Assembly (NCBI GenBank): GCA_029213195.1
Contig: JARGNI010000040.1
Location: 1-52,392, forward strand
DNA from: Verrucomicrobiales bacterium
GTDB lineage: Bacteria > Verrucomicrobiota > Verrucomicrobiia > Verrucomicrobiales > DEV007
Direction of reading: 5' to 3'
Length of the DNA: 52,392 bases
In this document: positions 1 through 9,749 of the stretch, piece by piece
Numbering within the stretch: position 1 is the first letter of the stretch
Layout: each line of letters begins with the position of its first letter
Notes under the pieces: generated by a model
What the model saw: the letters and a program-made list of their open reading frames with translations, nothing else
The model's database searches: none
What the model was told of the DNA's origin: nothing
Program-made: the position numbers and the translations under genes

Positions 1-457
1 TAAGAAATGCGCTGGTGGTCAGGACCCCTCCGATCAAAAGGAGAACGGTGACTAGCAACTGAACTCGTTGAGAAAGTCCGCCGAGAGGGAAGAGGAGAAA
101 TCCAAAAATCGCGTAGTAGAGCAGCGCTTCACCGGGGTGAAAGAATTGATGAGGAATTCCCAGAAGCAATAGTAGCCAGAGCCGCCTTTTCAGAAGCCGC
201 TTGGCGGGGAGCCCCTTCCTCTCGGCGTTCTCAGTGAACAGGAAAAAACCAATCCCGAACAACAGGGAGAAGATCGGAAAGAAACGTCCTTTAAAGAAGT
301 ATGCCCAGGAATCCCGGATCCATTGATCCTCTGGACTTTCGAGCCACCGGATATCGGCAACCGCAAAGATGTTTGGGAAGAGGATTCCGATCAGGGCGAA
401 TCCGCGCAAGATGTCGAGAAGGGCAATGCGATGTACTATGGAATTTTCGTCACTCAT
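1..457 (-). CDS. DUF418 (YeiB-like) membrane protein, N-terminal part
   Basis: Reading the minus strand from the ATG at 457 gives an open frame running off the window edge (152 codons, C-terminus missing). The N-terminus contains RIALLDILRGFALIGIL followed by an N-I pair, the hallmark start of DUF418/YeiB family inner-membrane proteins. Further hydrophobic stretches with FPIFSLLFGIGFF and a cluster of basic residues between membrane segments fit the same family. Proteins of this family are polytopic and sometimes described as transporters or acyltransferase-like, but their biochemical role is not settled. No clear Shine-Dalgarno precedes the ATG. It is divergent from the MoxR gene. Family assignment is good; function is not inferred. 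Confidence 0.82.
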   Translation of the reverse strand, partial: MSDENSIVHRIALLDILRGFALIGILFPNIFAVADIRWLESPEDQWIRDSWAYFFKGRFFPIFSLLFGIGFFLFTENAERKGLPAKRLLKRRLWLLLLLGIPHQFFHPGEALLYYAIFGFLLFPLGGLSQRVQLLVTVLLLIGGVLTTSAFL

Positions 458-717
458 GGAACTGCGTGAGTGTATTCCTTCTTCAGCAGACATCATGGGG
501 AGGTAGAGCGTTCAGATGGGTCGGAAGGGCCTGTGAAATTTCCGTGGAATCGGAAATACCTCAGGGTTGAGAATCGAATCTGCTGCGTGGCATGCTAGGA
601 CACAAGGAAACGGGTTCGATGTCAATTCCTCGGTTGAAAGGGGTGCGGAGAGGGATCATCTGCGAATTATCCTCTTGCCTGCGAGGCATAGTCTATGCGA
701 TGAACCGAGAGCTCATT
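458..717. promoter_or_regulatory. divergent intergenic region
   Basis: This 260-bp space separates the start of the DUF418 gene (minus) from the chosen MoxR start (plus), so promoters for both must lie here or the MoxR frame must begin earlier. In-frame ATGs at 592 and 700 would extend MoxR upstream, but the added residues do not resemble the family. I see no convincing -35/-10 pair, repeat or RNA. Confidence 0.4.
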
Positions 718-1698
718 ATGGAAGAACAAGCCGCCGCCGATCCCGCTCCGGCCGTCAAGGAAATCCTCGCCAAGGCGAGGAAGGAAGTCGCCAAGGTCAT
801 TATCGGACAAGAAGAGGTCGTCGACCACTCGCTGATCGCCATTTTCACCGGGAATCATATCCTCATCGAGGGCGTGCCTGGAGTCGCCAAAACCCTCCTC
901 GTGCGAACCCTCGCCAAGGTTCTCGGAACCGAGTTTTCGCGGATTCAATTCACTCCGGACTTGATGCCTTCCGACATCACCGGGACCAATGTTTTCAATA
1001 TGCAGGAAGGTTCTTTCCACCTTGTGAAAGGGCCTATTTTCACCTCGTTCCTGCTCGCCGACGAGATCAACCGGGCACCGGCCAAGACTCAGTCTTCGTT
1101 GCTTCAAGCTATGCAGGAGCGGCAGGTTACGATCGATGGAGAAACTCACCAGCTTCCGGACAGCTTTACCGTCTTTGCCACGCAGAACCCGATCGAATAC
1201 GAGGGTACCTACCCATTGCCCGAGGCCCAGAAGGACCGCTTTCTCCTGCGAGTGGAAATGGATTACCCGGGGGCGGACCAGGAGAAACAACTCGCCTTCC
1301 AAAGTCTTGGGAAGGAGACCCCGGAAAAGATTCTCGACAGCGGAGAAGTCGAATCGGTCCTCACCGAAGACCAGATCCTGACGATGCAGGAAGCGCTCGA
1401 AACGATTACGGTGAAAGATGAGCTCGTCTCCTACGTCGTCGACCTCGTCCGGACGTCGAGAGAGCTCGATAGCATTCAAACCGGGGCGGGACCCCGGGCG
1501 ACGCAGGCGCTCCTGCTTTCCAGCCGAGCCTACGCCGCCATCGATGGGAGAGACTACGTCACTCCAGACGACATTCGCTCGATGGCCTATCCGGTGCTCT
1601 CCCATCGGATCGTTTTGAGACCAGAGTATGAGATCGAGGGAATGACCGTCCGAGAGGCGGTCGACAAGTTGTTGGAGGCCGTGGCAGTCCCGCGTTGA
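718..1698 (+). CDS. MoxR-family AAA+ ATPase
   Basis: 326-residue AAA+ ATPase of the MoxR class, a cytoplasmic chaperone-like ATPase usually paired with DUF58 and von Willebrand A proteins. Visible motifs are Walker A GVPGVAKT (about residues 52-59), Walker [11 protein letters not shown], sensor-1 ATQNPIE, and the typical MoxR C-terminal lid ending [14 protein letters not shown] 718 is chosen because it places the conserved core about 20 residues in and follows GAGAG at a sensible spacing; ATG 700 or 592 remain possible. The stop lies 19 nt before the DUF58 start, so the two form an operon. The usual third partners (transglutaminase, VWA/BatA) are not adjacent here. Confidence 0.93.
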   Translation: MEEQAAADPAPAVKEILAKARKEVAKVIIGQEEVVDHSLIAIFTGNHILIEGVPGVAKTLLVRTLAKVLGTEFSRIQFTPDLMPSDITGTNVFNMQEGSFHLVKGPIFTSFLLADEINRAPAKTQSSLLQAMQERQVTIDGETHQLPDSFTVFATQNPIEYEGTYPLPEAQKDRFLLRVEMDYPGADQEKQLAFQSLGKETPEKILDSGEVESVLTEDQILTMQEALETITVKDELVSYVVDLVRTSRELDSIQTGAGPRATQALLLSSRAYAAIDGRDYVTPDDIRSMAYPVLSHRIVLRPEYEIEGMTVREAVDKLLEAVAVPR

Positions 1699-1717
1699 AC
1701 ATCCGTTAGGATTTCTC

Positions 1718-3121
1718 ATGCGCCCCGTCCCGAATCGACCGCTTCTCTGGCTGGCGCTGTGCATGGTTGTCCCGGCCACCACGATGGTGGTTTACAGCGA
1801 TGGCCTCGCCGGTCAGTTGGGGTGGGGCATCCTCATCGTCTTCGGCGCCGTTTCGGTTTTCGACCTTCTTCGTTCCCGGAATCATCTCGAGGGGGTGCAA
1901 TGCGAAGTTCCTGAACTGCTCAGGGCGACGAAAGGGAGGGAGGTGAGTCTTCCCGTTTCTTTCGTCAACCTGGGAGACGAGCTTCCCCTTTTTCGGTATG
2001 CCTTGGAATCCTTCCCCTGGATGAAACTGGAAGGGGAACCTGTTCGAGATCTGAAGCCGCTCCCCGCAGCGAAGAAAGTGCAAACCGAGATCCCCATGAT
2101 GCTCCTGCAGCGGGGGCAGTTTTTCCTCGAGTCGATTCACTTCGAGACGACCTCTGCGCTTTCCCTTTGGCTCTGGCGGAGAAAGGTCGAGATCCGCACC
2201 GAGGTTCGAGTCTATCCCGATCTCAGTTTCGAGCGTAAGCGCCTTTCCAGTATTTTCCTGATGCGAGGGCATGAAGGCAGTCACCTCGTCCGACAGGTCG
2301 GGAAAGGCCGAGACTTCGAGCAACTTCGGGAATACCAGCCCGGAGATGACTATACCGACATCGACTGGAAGGCGACGGCTCGTCGGCAGATGCCGGTGAC
2401 CAAGACCTACCAGATCGAGAAAACGCAGGAGGTCTATGTCGTGGTGGATCACTCCCGCCTCAGTGGCCGGGAAATTCGAGTTCCAGTCGACCAGGCCCAG
2501 GAAGGTGATTGGCTCTATCGGGAAAGTTCCTCGGGAGGAGAGGAGATGGTCACAACCCAGTTGGAGAAGTTCCTCCACTGCTCGTTGATCCTTGCCTCCG
2601 TGGCCGAGAGGCAGGGAGATCTATTTGGTTTTGTTAGTTTTGCGGACAAAGTGGATCGGCTGATCCGCGGACGAAACGGGAAACAACACTACAACCTGGT
2701 CCGCGACGCGCTCTACACTCTCGAGCCCAAGGAGGTCGCGCCGGATTTCGAGCAACTCATGATCGCCTTGCGACAGAGGTTGACGCGACGCGCCCTGCTG
2801 GTTTTTCTCGTCGACCTGAGCGATCCACTGACTGCCGAGCACTTTTGCGAGACGCTGCCCCTGATCAACAAGCAGCACTTGATTCTCGTTAACATGGTCC
2901 GGCCCGAGGCGGCCTTCCCCTTGTTCTCGGGAAAGGAGGAACCGGAAAGCGCTTCCGAGATCTACGATCGATTGGGAGGGCACTTCCAGTGGCACGACCT
3001 TCGGGAGGTCGGTAACAAGCTTTCGCATCTCGGTGTCGAACTCGGCATTCCCGAGCACGCGGAACTCTGCACCGAGACCGTTACGCAGTATCTCAACGTC
3101 AAGAATCGACAGCTGATCTGA
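1718..3121 (+). CDS. DUF58 domain-containing protein
   Basis: 467-residue membrane-linked protein. Two hydrophobic segments occur in the first 50 residues, followed by a beta-rich region and the DUF58 signature GDDYTDIDWKATARR, then a VWA-like fold starting VYVVVDHS and ending with a Leu-rich nucleotide-binding-type strand (LLVFLVDLSDP). DUF58 proteins accompany MoxR ATPases and are thought to be their membrane-side partners. AGGAT lies just upstream of the ATG. Length and order agree with the family. The substrate of the MoxR/DUF58 pair cannot be read from the sequence. Confidence 0.92.
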   Translation: MRPVPNRPLLWLALCMVVPATTMVVYSDGLAGQLGWGILIVFGAVSVFDLLRSRNHLEGVQCEVPELLRATKGREVSLPVSFVNLGDELPLFRYALESFPWMKLEGEPVRDLKPLPAAKKVQTEIPMMLLQRGQFFLESIHFETTSALSLWLWRRKVEIRTEVRVYPDLSFERKRLSSIFLMRGHEGSHLVRQVGKGRDFEQLREYQPGDDYTDIDWKATARRQMPVTKTYQIEKTQEVYVVVDHSRLSGREIRVPVDQAQEGDWLYRESSSGGEEMVTTQLEKFLHCSLILASVAERQGDLFGFVSFADKVDRLIRGRNGKQHYNLVRDALYTLEPKEVAPDFEQLMIALRQRLTRRALLVFLVDLSDPLTAEHFCETLPLINKQHLILVNMVRPEAAFPLFSGKEEPESASEIYDRLGGHFQWHDLREVGNKLSHLGVELGIPEHAELCTETVTQYLNVKNRQLI

Positions 3122-3145
3122 TGGGCGGGAGCCGAGGCTGGCTTT

Positions 3146-4060
3146 CTATTCCGCGGGTGCGGCGAAGGACTGCTGGTGAAACTTCATCAATTCGAGTCCG
3201 CGCTTTTCGTAGATCCCGGAGGCGGAATGAGCGACTCCTTCAACGATGAGCATTTCATGTGGGATCTCGAGCGTCTTGAGGTGCTCTGAAAACTTGAGAT
3301 TGAACTCGTAGTTGAAACCCTTCGTTCCCACCCAGAGGAGAATGGGCAGCTTGTCCTTGTCCTCGCGTTTTCCGTATTTGTCAGCGAGATCCCAGGCATT
3401 GTATCCGGGAGCAAAAACGACCCTTTCGCTCTCGGCTCCGTTGTTCTCCTGGATTCGCTTCTCCGGCTCGTATCCTGATCCTCCCGGCGCCGCCGAAACG
3501 AACAGCTCGGGATGCTGAAACATGATCCGAGTCGTTCCGCGTCCCCCTTGGCTGAAGCCCTCGATCGCAAGCTCTCGAGTTCGATAGGTCTCCTGGATAT
3601 GCGGGATGAGCTCTTTCACGAAGACATCTTCGCCCTGGCCATGGTCGATCTGCGGGTAGTTGTACCAGCTCATTGGTCCGCCATTGGGGAAAACGTAGAT
3701 GGTCGGCTGGATCTTTCCCGTCTCGATCGCCTTCGCGACATAGCTGGCGAGTTTGATGGATTTCTTCTCACTCCCAGGCCGGCCTCCATGAAGGTGGAAC
3801 ACGACGGGAAGACGACGATCGGGCTGACTTTCGTAAGCGGGAGGAAGGTAGATGAAGTAGCCGACCTCCACTTTCATCGAAGGACTCTGGAACGTCCCGT
3901 GCTGAAGGCCCTTGGGAAGATCTTTTCGGGAATCCAGGTTCTCGATCGAATTGACCCAGGAGAAAGGCGGCGTCTTCTTCTTCGCTTTTGTTTGGGCTGC
4001 GAGAGGTGAGCCGGTGAGAAAGGCAAGGGCGACAAAAAAGGAGGGGGCACTGAGCTTCAT
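3146..4060 (-). CDS. secreted alpha/beta-hydrolase esterase
   Basis: 304-residue exported hydrolase. The start at 4060 gives a clean signal peptide (MKLSAPSFFVALAFL then an A-x-A type site); a frame extension to 4102 adds 14 residues ahead of the signal and is less likely. The fold is shown by the oxyanion-hole strand VVFHLHGGRPG, the nucleophile elbow GFSQGG and a late catalytic His in GVAHSASG. The layout matches the esterase group related to carbohydrate esterase family 1 and feruloyl/acetyl-xylan esterases. It is convergent to the DUF58 gene (24-bp gap). In this sulfatase-rich genome a role in de-esterifying glycans is plausible, but that is inference. Confidence 0.85.
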   Translation of the reverse strand: MKLSAPSFFVALAFLTGSPLAAQTKAKKKTPPFSWVNSIENLDSRKDLPKGLQHGTFQSPSMKVEVGYFIYLPPAYESQPDRRLPVVFHLHGGRPGSEKKSIKLASYVAKAIETGKIQPTIYVFPNGGPMSWYNYPQIDHGQGEDVFVKELIPHIQETYRTRELAIEGFSQGGRGTTRIMFQHPELFVSAAPGGSGYEPEKRIQENNGAESERVVFAPGYNAWDLADKYGKREDKDKLPILLWVGTKGFNYEFNLKFSEHLKTLEIPHEMLIVEGVAHSASGIYEKRGLELMKFHQQSFAAPAE

Positions 4061-4168
4061 GGATGGAAGATCGTAGGGAAAAGGGCGGCGAAGGAAAGAC
4101 ATCTTTCGCCCACGACGAGAGTTGATTTTTCCCGATCGCGACCGGATGATACGGCCCTTCCAAGAGAA

Positions 4169-4251
4169 GCCGACATGGCGGAATCGGTAGACGCAACGGA
4201 CTTAAAATCCGTTGAGCTTTGCTCGTGTGGGTTCAAGTCCCACTGTCGGTA
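4169..4251 (+). tRNA. tRNA-Leu (UAA)
   Basis: Folds as a class II tRNA. Acceptor stem is 4169-4175 with 4244-4250 (first pair G-U) and the discriminator is A at 4251. The anticodon stem 4196-4200/4208-4212 encloses the loop CTTAAAA, giving anticodon TAA. A long variable arm with stem GAGC/GCTC lies at about 4213-4226. The T arm is GTGGG-TTCAAGT-CCCAC. The 3' CCA is not encoded. Confidence 0.96.
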
Positions 4252-4484
4252 TTTCCTGGAGCGGTTCGAAGGCGAAGGGGGCAAACTTCTTCATTCTCCA
4301 GCGCAAGCACCATCGCTTGCCAGCCAGCGCGGATTCCCTTCTCTCAGATCTCTCATAAGTCCCACGGTATCAGGACGGTAAAATACTGCATTTGGTGATT
4401 CCCAGATGCGGTCAGGATGTTACGATCCTGCGCCTGATTTTTTCCCTGGCGAAATCGATCGGGAAGTCAGGTGCGAGATTTCTG

Positions 4485-7400
4485 ATGAAGAGAGCTCAAA
4501 AAACATCCCGGAAAAAGAGACTGCTCGAATTTCCTTTGGTTCTCAGGGACAAGGGAATCGCGCTGATTGTCGTGTTGTTTCTCGTCGCAATGCTGGGACT
4601 CCTGGTGATCGCGATTTTGACGATCAGCACCAATGAGCTGGAAAGCGCTCGAAAGTATGCGGATGGGATCGAAGTCCGGCAGCTGAACGAGACTGCAGTG
4701 AGTCTCGCGGTGAGCCAGATTCGTCTGGGAACGGGGCAATTCGACTCGGTGTCCGGTCGGGAGGTTTGGGCATCCCAGCCCGGAGCCGTGAGAGTCTACA
4801 AGGAGAAAGGAGATTTTCTCCTGGGGGTCAAGCTCTACAGCGACTCGGAAATGACGGTCACGGAGGAGCCTGCCCTGGCGTCGGATGTCCCTCCCGCGAA
4901 CTGGACGAGCGAACGATTCGAGAATCGCTATGTGGACCTAAATGAACCGGTGGTCCGAAAAGAGCAAATCTACTTTCCCATCGTCGATCCGTATGCCTTC
5001 GAATACGGCGTGGAAGGATTCGACTTTGATGCCGGAGCGGTCGATGGGGCCAGGAAAACGGGAGACCGGATGGATTATCGACTCCCGATGCCGGTCGAGT
5101 GGCTCTATGTGTTGCAGGATGGGGAACTGGGGACCCTGGATGAGAATGGCAAGTTTGTGGGGAAGAAGTCCGCAACCGAAGAGAATCCAATCGTCGGCAG
5201 GGTCGCATTCTGGGCGGATGATGAGTCCTCGAAGATCAATGTGAACACCGCCTCCGAACCAACCTTCTGGGATACGCCACGTTGCATCAATCAGAAGGAC
5301 ATGGACTATGGAAAGTTCCAGCCGGGAAGAAACGAGTATCAACGTTATCCTGGCCACCCGGCGACAACCGCTCTCAGCCCGGTCCTGTTTCCCGACAGCA
5401 AGGGGGCATTGACGGCCGCGAGCAAAGAGAAGATCTATGACCTCATTCCCCGCATCGGGTCGGGCGGAACCCGGGGAGGCACGGCGAGACCGGGACAACC
5501 GATTACGACGGATGTGGATCGATTGTTTGCCACGATCGACGAGTTCATTTTTCAACCGGACCGGGAACGAGCCGAGTTGATCTCTCCGGAAGCGTTGAGG
5601 GTGGCGGGATTTTTTCTCACGGCCAATAGTCGCGCTCCCGAACTGAACCCATTGGGGAAACCCAAGATTGCGATGTGGCCACTGGGTGACGAGCCCTACT
5701 ATCCCCGCACCGCTTTCGACAATCTCATGGCTTTTTGTTCCACGAGTGGCGGGCATCTCTATGCCGTGCAGCGGAATGATGCCAAGAGCCCGTCTGCGGA
5801 TTGGGAGAATATCTCAAGGAACCAGGAACTCTACCGCTGGCTGGTCCGAGACTTGAACGAGAATGTCCCCGGATGGGGAGGGACTTTCGCAGACAAGTGG
5901 GAAGAGGATCTACCGCAGGTTGCCCTGGGGGTCTTCGACTACATCCGATCGACGAATCTTCGCGACATGGCTCCGATGATCAATCCCGACGGAAGTCGTC
6001 GGGCGAGACGGTTCTATGCGAGTGGAGGACAGGTGAGCCCGATTCGAAATGAGGAAAAGCTGATGGGCTTTGGCCGTTTCTTCACGTTCAGCGAGTTCGG
6101 GCTCCATTTCATTTGCTGTGGAGATGGCACCGAGGGGATCCAGCCGGAGGGAGGAGATGAGAAGAAGTTGAGAGACGACGAGAAGCTCATCGAAGTCGGA
6201 TTCCTGATGGAGCCTTTTTCGCCCTCGATGGGATGGCCTCCGCTCTACAACGACTTTTCGGTGCGAGTGACTGGGTTGGACGGATTTGAGATCGAGCAGG
6301 TGGAGGTGAGCGATGGAGGCGCTCGGAGTACTTCGACGGAGTCGATGGAGTTTCCGGAAAGGAAGACCTTCCGCCCCGGTGGGCTCAGCCGCTCCTGGCA
6401 TGGAAGAGCGTGGGGTGGTTCGTCGGGAATCCGAACTTTCGTCGCGAGAAACAACTATCCGTTCATCACCAAGCGGCTCCGGGTAAAGGGGGATTCGATC
6501 AAGTTCTCCGGAGGGAGCGTGACAGTAGAGATCTTTCAGGGCACGGAGCCACTCGACGAGAAGAAAATCCAGACGATCGAACTGGAAATACCCGATGGCG
6601 AGTTTCCCATGCCTGAGCTTGTCAAAGGGGGGACGACGCGGTTTCGGGGCACGGGTGGCACGGGGACTTCCTTCTGGTGGAATATCAGAACTCGCTATGC
6701 CAATGCGGCGCAGACTCCGCATGCTCCGGGGAATGAGTATTCCGAAACGAAGAGAAGGTGGCCGAAAGATCGTGGAGGAAATTCGCCCGGATTCAAGAAG
6801 GGCGGGGTGTTTCGCGCGGAAGATGTCGTGAGGAGCTTCGTGCCCTGGCATGGGGACTATCGGCTCGTCGCCGCGAAACATGTCGTGCCGGACACGGTCT
6901 TTCGACCCTTGCCCAACTACGACGATCGCACGACGAACTTCGATCACCTCTTCGCCGATACCCAGGGCACTCACCTTCTCTATGGGTATTCGAACGAGCC
7001 GGGGCTCACATCGAAGGATGAGGATGAGACCCAGCTCACCCCGGCCGTATATCATTACTCGCGCTTGCCGGATGTCCCGCCGGGGACAGGCTCCCGGAAT
7101 CTCTATGGCGATTTCGACAATGGCGTTGCGCAGATCGGGGACGGGGGCTACATCAATCGGCCGGATGAGGGAAACGTGGCGACGCGAGGGCAGTATGCCT
7201 ATTTCGCCTGGAACTACCGAAGCCCGACTTACGTAAATTTCTCCCCGAATCGCATGATTCCTTCTCCCGGAATGCTGGGATCTCTTCCCGCCGGGGTTCT
7301 TCGTGAGCGCCCATGGGAGACGCTGCTGTTCCGTCCCCAGGAGGGGCATCCTGGGAACGAGGATCCACCGGATCACCTCTTCATGGAATATTTCTGGATG

Positions 7401-8153
7401 CCTGTCGTCGAGCCCTACGCGATCTCGGTTCCTTTCGCGACGTCTGGGAAGATCAATATGAACTACCAGATGGTTCCCTTCACCTATATCAAAAGGGCGA
7501 CAGGACTGCATGGCGTACTCAAATCCGAGGAGCCTCTCGCGATCCCCAATGACATGTCACAGATCTACAAATTATGGGATCATGAGACGTCGGATCACCC
7601 GTGGCTTCCGAATCAAAGCCGAGGGAATCTCGATCCCGAGACGAGGAAGAAATGGGATGATGCCGCCAAGGGCAGGGTGGCCATGAGAAAGCCGGTGGAT
7701 CCCGAGGAAACCTTGAAGCAGTTCGAGGAGAAGTTTGCTGCGAATTCCCTCTTCAAATATCCCTCGGAGATTTGCGAGCTTCATCTCGTACGGGATGAGG
7801 AATCTCTCGAGAAGTATCGCGATGGGACATTCTGGCAGGGGCACGTCGTGACCGGTGAGAACGTGAAGGAGAGATCCTATGCCAACATCTATCCCAGGCT
7901 TACCACTCGCAGCAGTGTCTTCCGAGTGCACACGAGGGTGGAGGTCATTCGAAAAGGGAGGCAGTCCGACCCGGGGCAGTTTGACCCTGACATGGATACC
8001 ATCGTCGGGCGCTATCGGGGATCGACCATGATCGAAAGATATGTGAACCCGACGGCGGATCACCCCGACTTCGCCGACCCTGCGAATGAAAAAGAGGATT
8101 TGTCCGATCAATGGCAGTTTCGATTGCTCGAGAACAGGAGGTTTTCTCCATGA
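4485..8153 (+). CDS. Verru_Chthon cassette protein A (GspK-like)
   Basis: About 1222 residues, first gene of a four-gene cassette. After a basic N-terminus comes a single hydrophobic helix (roughly residues 24-47, GIALIVVLFLVAMLG), like the start of GspK/PilX-type minor pseudopilins. An SSKINVNTAS stretch near residue 250 resembles the VNTA motif of GspK. The rest is a long, Gly/Pro/Arg-rich extracytoplasmic region. Size and position match the Verru_Chthon cassette A family described from Verrucomicrobium and Chthoniobacter, of unknown function. ATG 4485 was chosen; upstream the frame only offers a TTG at 4392. The last codons overlap gene B (ATGA). No secretion ATPase or secretin gene is nearby. 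Confidence 0.9.
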   Translation: MKRAQKTSRKKRLLEFPLVLRDKGIALIVVLFLVAMLGLLVIAILTISTNELESARKYADGIEVRQLNETAVSLAVSQIRLGTGQFDSVSGREVWASQPGAVRVYKEKGDFLLGVKLYSDSEMTVTEEPALASDVPPANWTSERFENRYVDLNEPVVRKEQIYFPIVDPYAFEYGVEGFDFDAGAVDGARKTGDRMDYRLPMPVEWLYVLQDGELGTLDENGKFVGKKSATEENPIVGRVAFWADDESSKINVNTASEPTFWDTPRCINQKDMDYGKFQPGRNEYQRYPGHPATTALSPVLFPDSKGALTAASKEKIYDLIPRIGSGGTRGGTARPGQPITTDVDRLFATIDEFIFQPDRERAELISPEALRVAGFFLTANSRAPELNPLGKPKIAMWPLGDEPYYPRTAFDNLMAFCSTSGGHLYAVQRNDAKSPSADWENISRNQELYRWLVRDLNENVPGWGGTFADKWEEDLPQVALGVFDYIRSTNLRDMAPMINPDGSRRARRFYASGGQVSPIRNEEKLMGFGRFFTFSEFGLHFICCGDGTEGIQPEGGDEKKLRDDEKLIEVGFLMEPFSPSMGWPPLYNDFSVRVTGLDGFEIEQVEVSDGGARSTSTESMEFPERKTFRPGGLSRSWHGRAWGGSSGIRTFVARNNYPFITKRLRVKGDSIKFSGGSVTVEIFQGTEPLDEKKIQTIELEIPDGEFPMPELVKGGTTRFRGTGGTGTSFWWNIRTRYANAAQTPHAPGNEYSETKRRWPKDRGGNSPGFKKGGVFRAEDVVRSFVPWHGDYRLVAAKHVVPDTVFRPLPNYDDRTTNFDHLFADTQGTHLLYGYSNEPGLTSKDEDETQLTPAVYHYSRLPDVPPGTGSRNLYGDFDNGVAQIGDGGYINRPDEGNVATRGQYAYFAWNYRSPTYVNFSPNRMIPSPGMLGSLPAGVLRERPWETLLFRPQEGHPGNEDPPDHLFMEYFWMPVVEPYAISVPFATSGKINMNYQMVPFTYIKRATGLHGVLKSEEPLAIPNDMSQIYKLWDHETSDHPWLPNQSRGNLDPETRKKWDDAAKGRVAMRKPVDPEETLKQFEEKFAANSLFKYPSEICELHLVRDEESLEKYRDGTFWQGHVVTGENVKERSYANIYPRLTTRSSVFRVHTRVEVIRKGRQSDPGQFDPDMDTIVGRYRGSTMIERYVNPTADHPDFADPANEKEDLSDQWQFRLLENRRFSP
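8136..8141 (+). promoter_or_regulatory. strong Shine-Dalgarno inside the end of cassette gene A
   Basis: AGGAGG sits 8 nt before the ATG at 8150 and within the coding end of gene A. It decides the start of gene B (against the in-frame ATG at 8111) and indicates translational coupling at the ATGA overlap. Confidence 0.85.
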
Positions 8154-8701
8154 GGAATTTCTCCAGTCGAGAGTCAGGTGGGTTTTCCCTCTTGGAGGTT
8201 CTTTTCGCTCTCGGCATTATCGCGACGGTGGGGATCAGCCTGATCGGGTTGATTCCTTCTGGATTTGATACAGTGAGGCGAGCGGGAGACCTCTCCGTGA
8301 TTGCTCGCATTGTTCAAACGATTTCGAGCGACGCCCTTTCCAGCGACTGGGAGGAATACGCCGAGCAATTCTCCAGCAATGGCACCATGGTTCGCTATTT
8401 TGATGATCAGGGGAATGCCCTCGAGAGGAGCGGTTTGCGGAACCACATCTACACCGCTTCGATCGAATTGGCGGGGGCCTCGACTTCGGCGAGTGCTGCC
8501 TCCGCCACTTCGCTGCCAGGGGATGAGAAAATGCGCATCGATCGATCGCGGGATCTACGCAGGATTCTCATACGAGTGACGAATGTCCCGGGCGAGTTGG
8601 GGGGCGAAGCGCTCAAGGGTGGGGAGAATTCAGGCAGAATCTCGAATCACTTCGTCATCGTTCCGAACTTGAACCCTATCGAGAAGGTTGAAGCCCCCTG
8701 A
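8150..8701 (+). CDS. Verru_Chthon cassette protein B (pseudopilin)
   Basis: 183-residue protein with a prepilin-type N-terminus: a short charged leader, then G|FSLLEVLFALGIIATVGIS with Glu at +5 of the mature protein, as required by type IV prepilin peptidase and methylase. The remainder is a short globular domain without recognised motifs, containing a Ser/Ala-rich stretch. It overlaps gene A by 4 nt. It is the second gene of the cassette and matches cassette protein B by order and size. Likely a pseudopilin subunit at the inner membrane/periplasm; its filament and function are unknown. Confidence 0.9.
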   Translation: MRNFSSRESGGFSLLEVLFALGIIATVGISLIGLIPSGFDTVRRAGDLSVIARIVQTISSDALSSDWEEYAEQFSSNGTMVRYFDDQGNALERSGLRNHIYTASIELAGASTSASAASATSLPGDEKMRIDRSRDLRRILIRVTNVPGELGGEALKGGENSGRISNHFVIVPNLNPIEKVEAP

Positions 8702-8705
8702 CAAA

Positions 8706-9722
8706 ATGAGGTGTGAATGCAAGTCGGCCGATTCGAAGGCATTCTCCCTCGTCGAGTTGCTCATTTCCATGGCGATCCTTTCGCTCATGATCCTGATGGT
8801 GTCGTTCATGCTCGGCGAGGTCGAGAAGGGCTGGTCGAGGGTGCGAGGGGGATCGATCGAGTTTCGGGATGCGCGGAATGCCTTCGAAACGATTGCGAAC
8901 CGGATCTCACAAGCAAGAATCGATACCTATTGGGACTATGAGATGGATGGAGGTCTGCCGGTTCAGTACAGGAAATCGAGCCATCTTCATTTCGTCGCCG
9001 GCCCGGCTGAGGACCTGGTGCCTGATTCCCTGGTGGAAGCTTCAGGAAGCGCGATCTTTTTCGAAGCTCCGTTCGGAATTTCGCGTCAGCAGGACTTGAA
9101 AGGTCTGGCCTCCCTGCTGAATGGATGGGGCTATTTTGCTGGCTTCAGCGGAGATGTCGAGTGGCAGCCTCTGTTCGCGCGAGGGGCGGTGGCGGATCGG
9201 TATCGCTTTCGATTGTTCGAGTATCATCTCCCCACCGAAGAGCTGGTTCTTCATTCCGAAGATACCGTGGTGGAGTATGACTGGATTACCAATCACCTTG
9301 TGAGTGAGAATGTGAGTGTTCTCGCGGAGAATATCATCCTGTTCCTGATCCACCCGGTTGATAGCACGGAACCAGAAGAGGCTCACAAACTCGCTGAGCA
9401 ATACCGTTTTGACTCTCGGGCTTATTCGCTGGCTCCGGAACTCTCGAACGCTGCGAGAACTCAGCATGAAATTCCCCCGATGATCAAGATGACCATGGTC
9501 GCGGTATCAGAGGGAGACTTTGGGAGGTTGCAAGGAGGTCGTGCCAACCGGATTCCAGTGGAGCTTCAGTTCGAGGAAATCGCACCTTTTGAAAAGGCGG
9601 CCGATTTCGAGAAGGACCTGCACGCTCTGGAGGAGCATCTCCAGGAAGAGCGGGTCGACTACCGGGTCTTTTCGACGGTGATCAGTCTTCGGGCGTCGAA
9701 GTGGACGGACGTGAATTTTTGA
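8706..9722 (+). CDS. Verru_Chthon cassette protein C (pseudopilin)
   Basis: 338-residue protein with a prepilin motif A|FSLVELLISMAILSLMILM near residue 13 and Glu at +5. The C-terminal domain of about 300 residues resembles GspJ/PilW-like minor pseudopilins in layout (a WSRVRGG stretch followed by beta-rich sequence) but is assigned mainly by its place in the cassette. ATG 8706 is 4 nt past the gene B stop; the frame also permits a TTG at 8688. It is likely co-transcribed with A, B and D. Confidence 0.88.
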   Translation: MRCECKSADSKAFSLVELLISMAILSLMILMVSFMLGEVEKGWSRVRGGSIEFRDARNAFETIANRISQARIDTYWDYEMDGGLPVQYRKSSHLHFVAGPAEDLVPDSLVEASGSAIFFEAPFGISRQQDLKGLASLLNGWGYFAGFSGDVEWQPLFARGAVADRYRFRLFEYHLPTEELVLHSEDTVVEYDWITNHLVSENVSVLAENIILFLIHPVDSTEPEEAHKLAEQYRFDSRAYSLAPELSNAARTQHEIPPMIKMTMVAVSEGDFGRLQGGRANRIPVELQFEEIAPFEKAADFEKDLHALEEHLQEERVDYRVFSTVISLRASKWTDVNF

Positions 9723-9727
9723 TATGG
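9711..9727 (+). promoter_or_regulatory. near-copy of the GTGGATTTNGGATATGG motif
   Basis: GTGAATTTTTGATATGG spans the end of cassette gene C and the C-D gap. It differs from the best form of the motif (16146) at two positions and ends 22 nt before the gene D start. Because most of it is coding sequence, this may be coincidence; it is listed for comparison with the other four copies. Confidence 0.3.
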
Positions 9728-9749
9728 GGACTTTGAATCGTAATTTCAG

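Noticed and set aside
301-570. 89-codon plus-strand frame near the window start
   Set aside because: It is antisense to the DUF418 gene, whose translation matches its family.
667-1782. 371-codon minus-strand frame opposite MoxR
   Set aside because: The plus strand has all AAA+ motifs; the antisense translation has no recognisable domain.
5910-7511. 533-codon open frame on the minus strand inside cassette gene A
   Set aside because: Composition is that of an antisense shadow, with Arg/Pro/His-rich sequence and no family features; the plus-strand protein fits a known family across the whole stretch.
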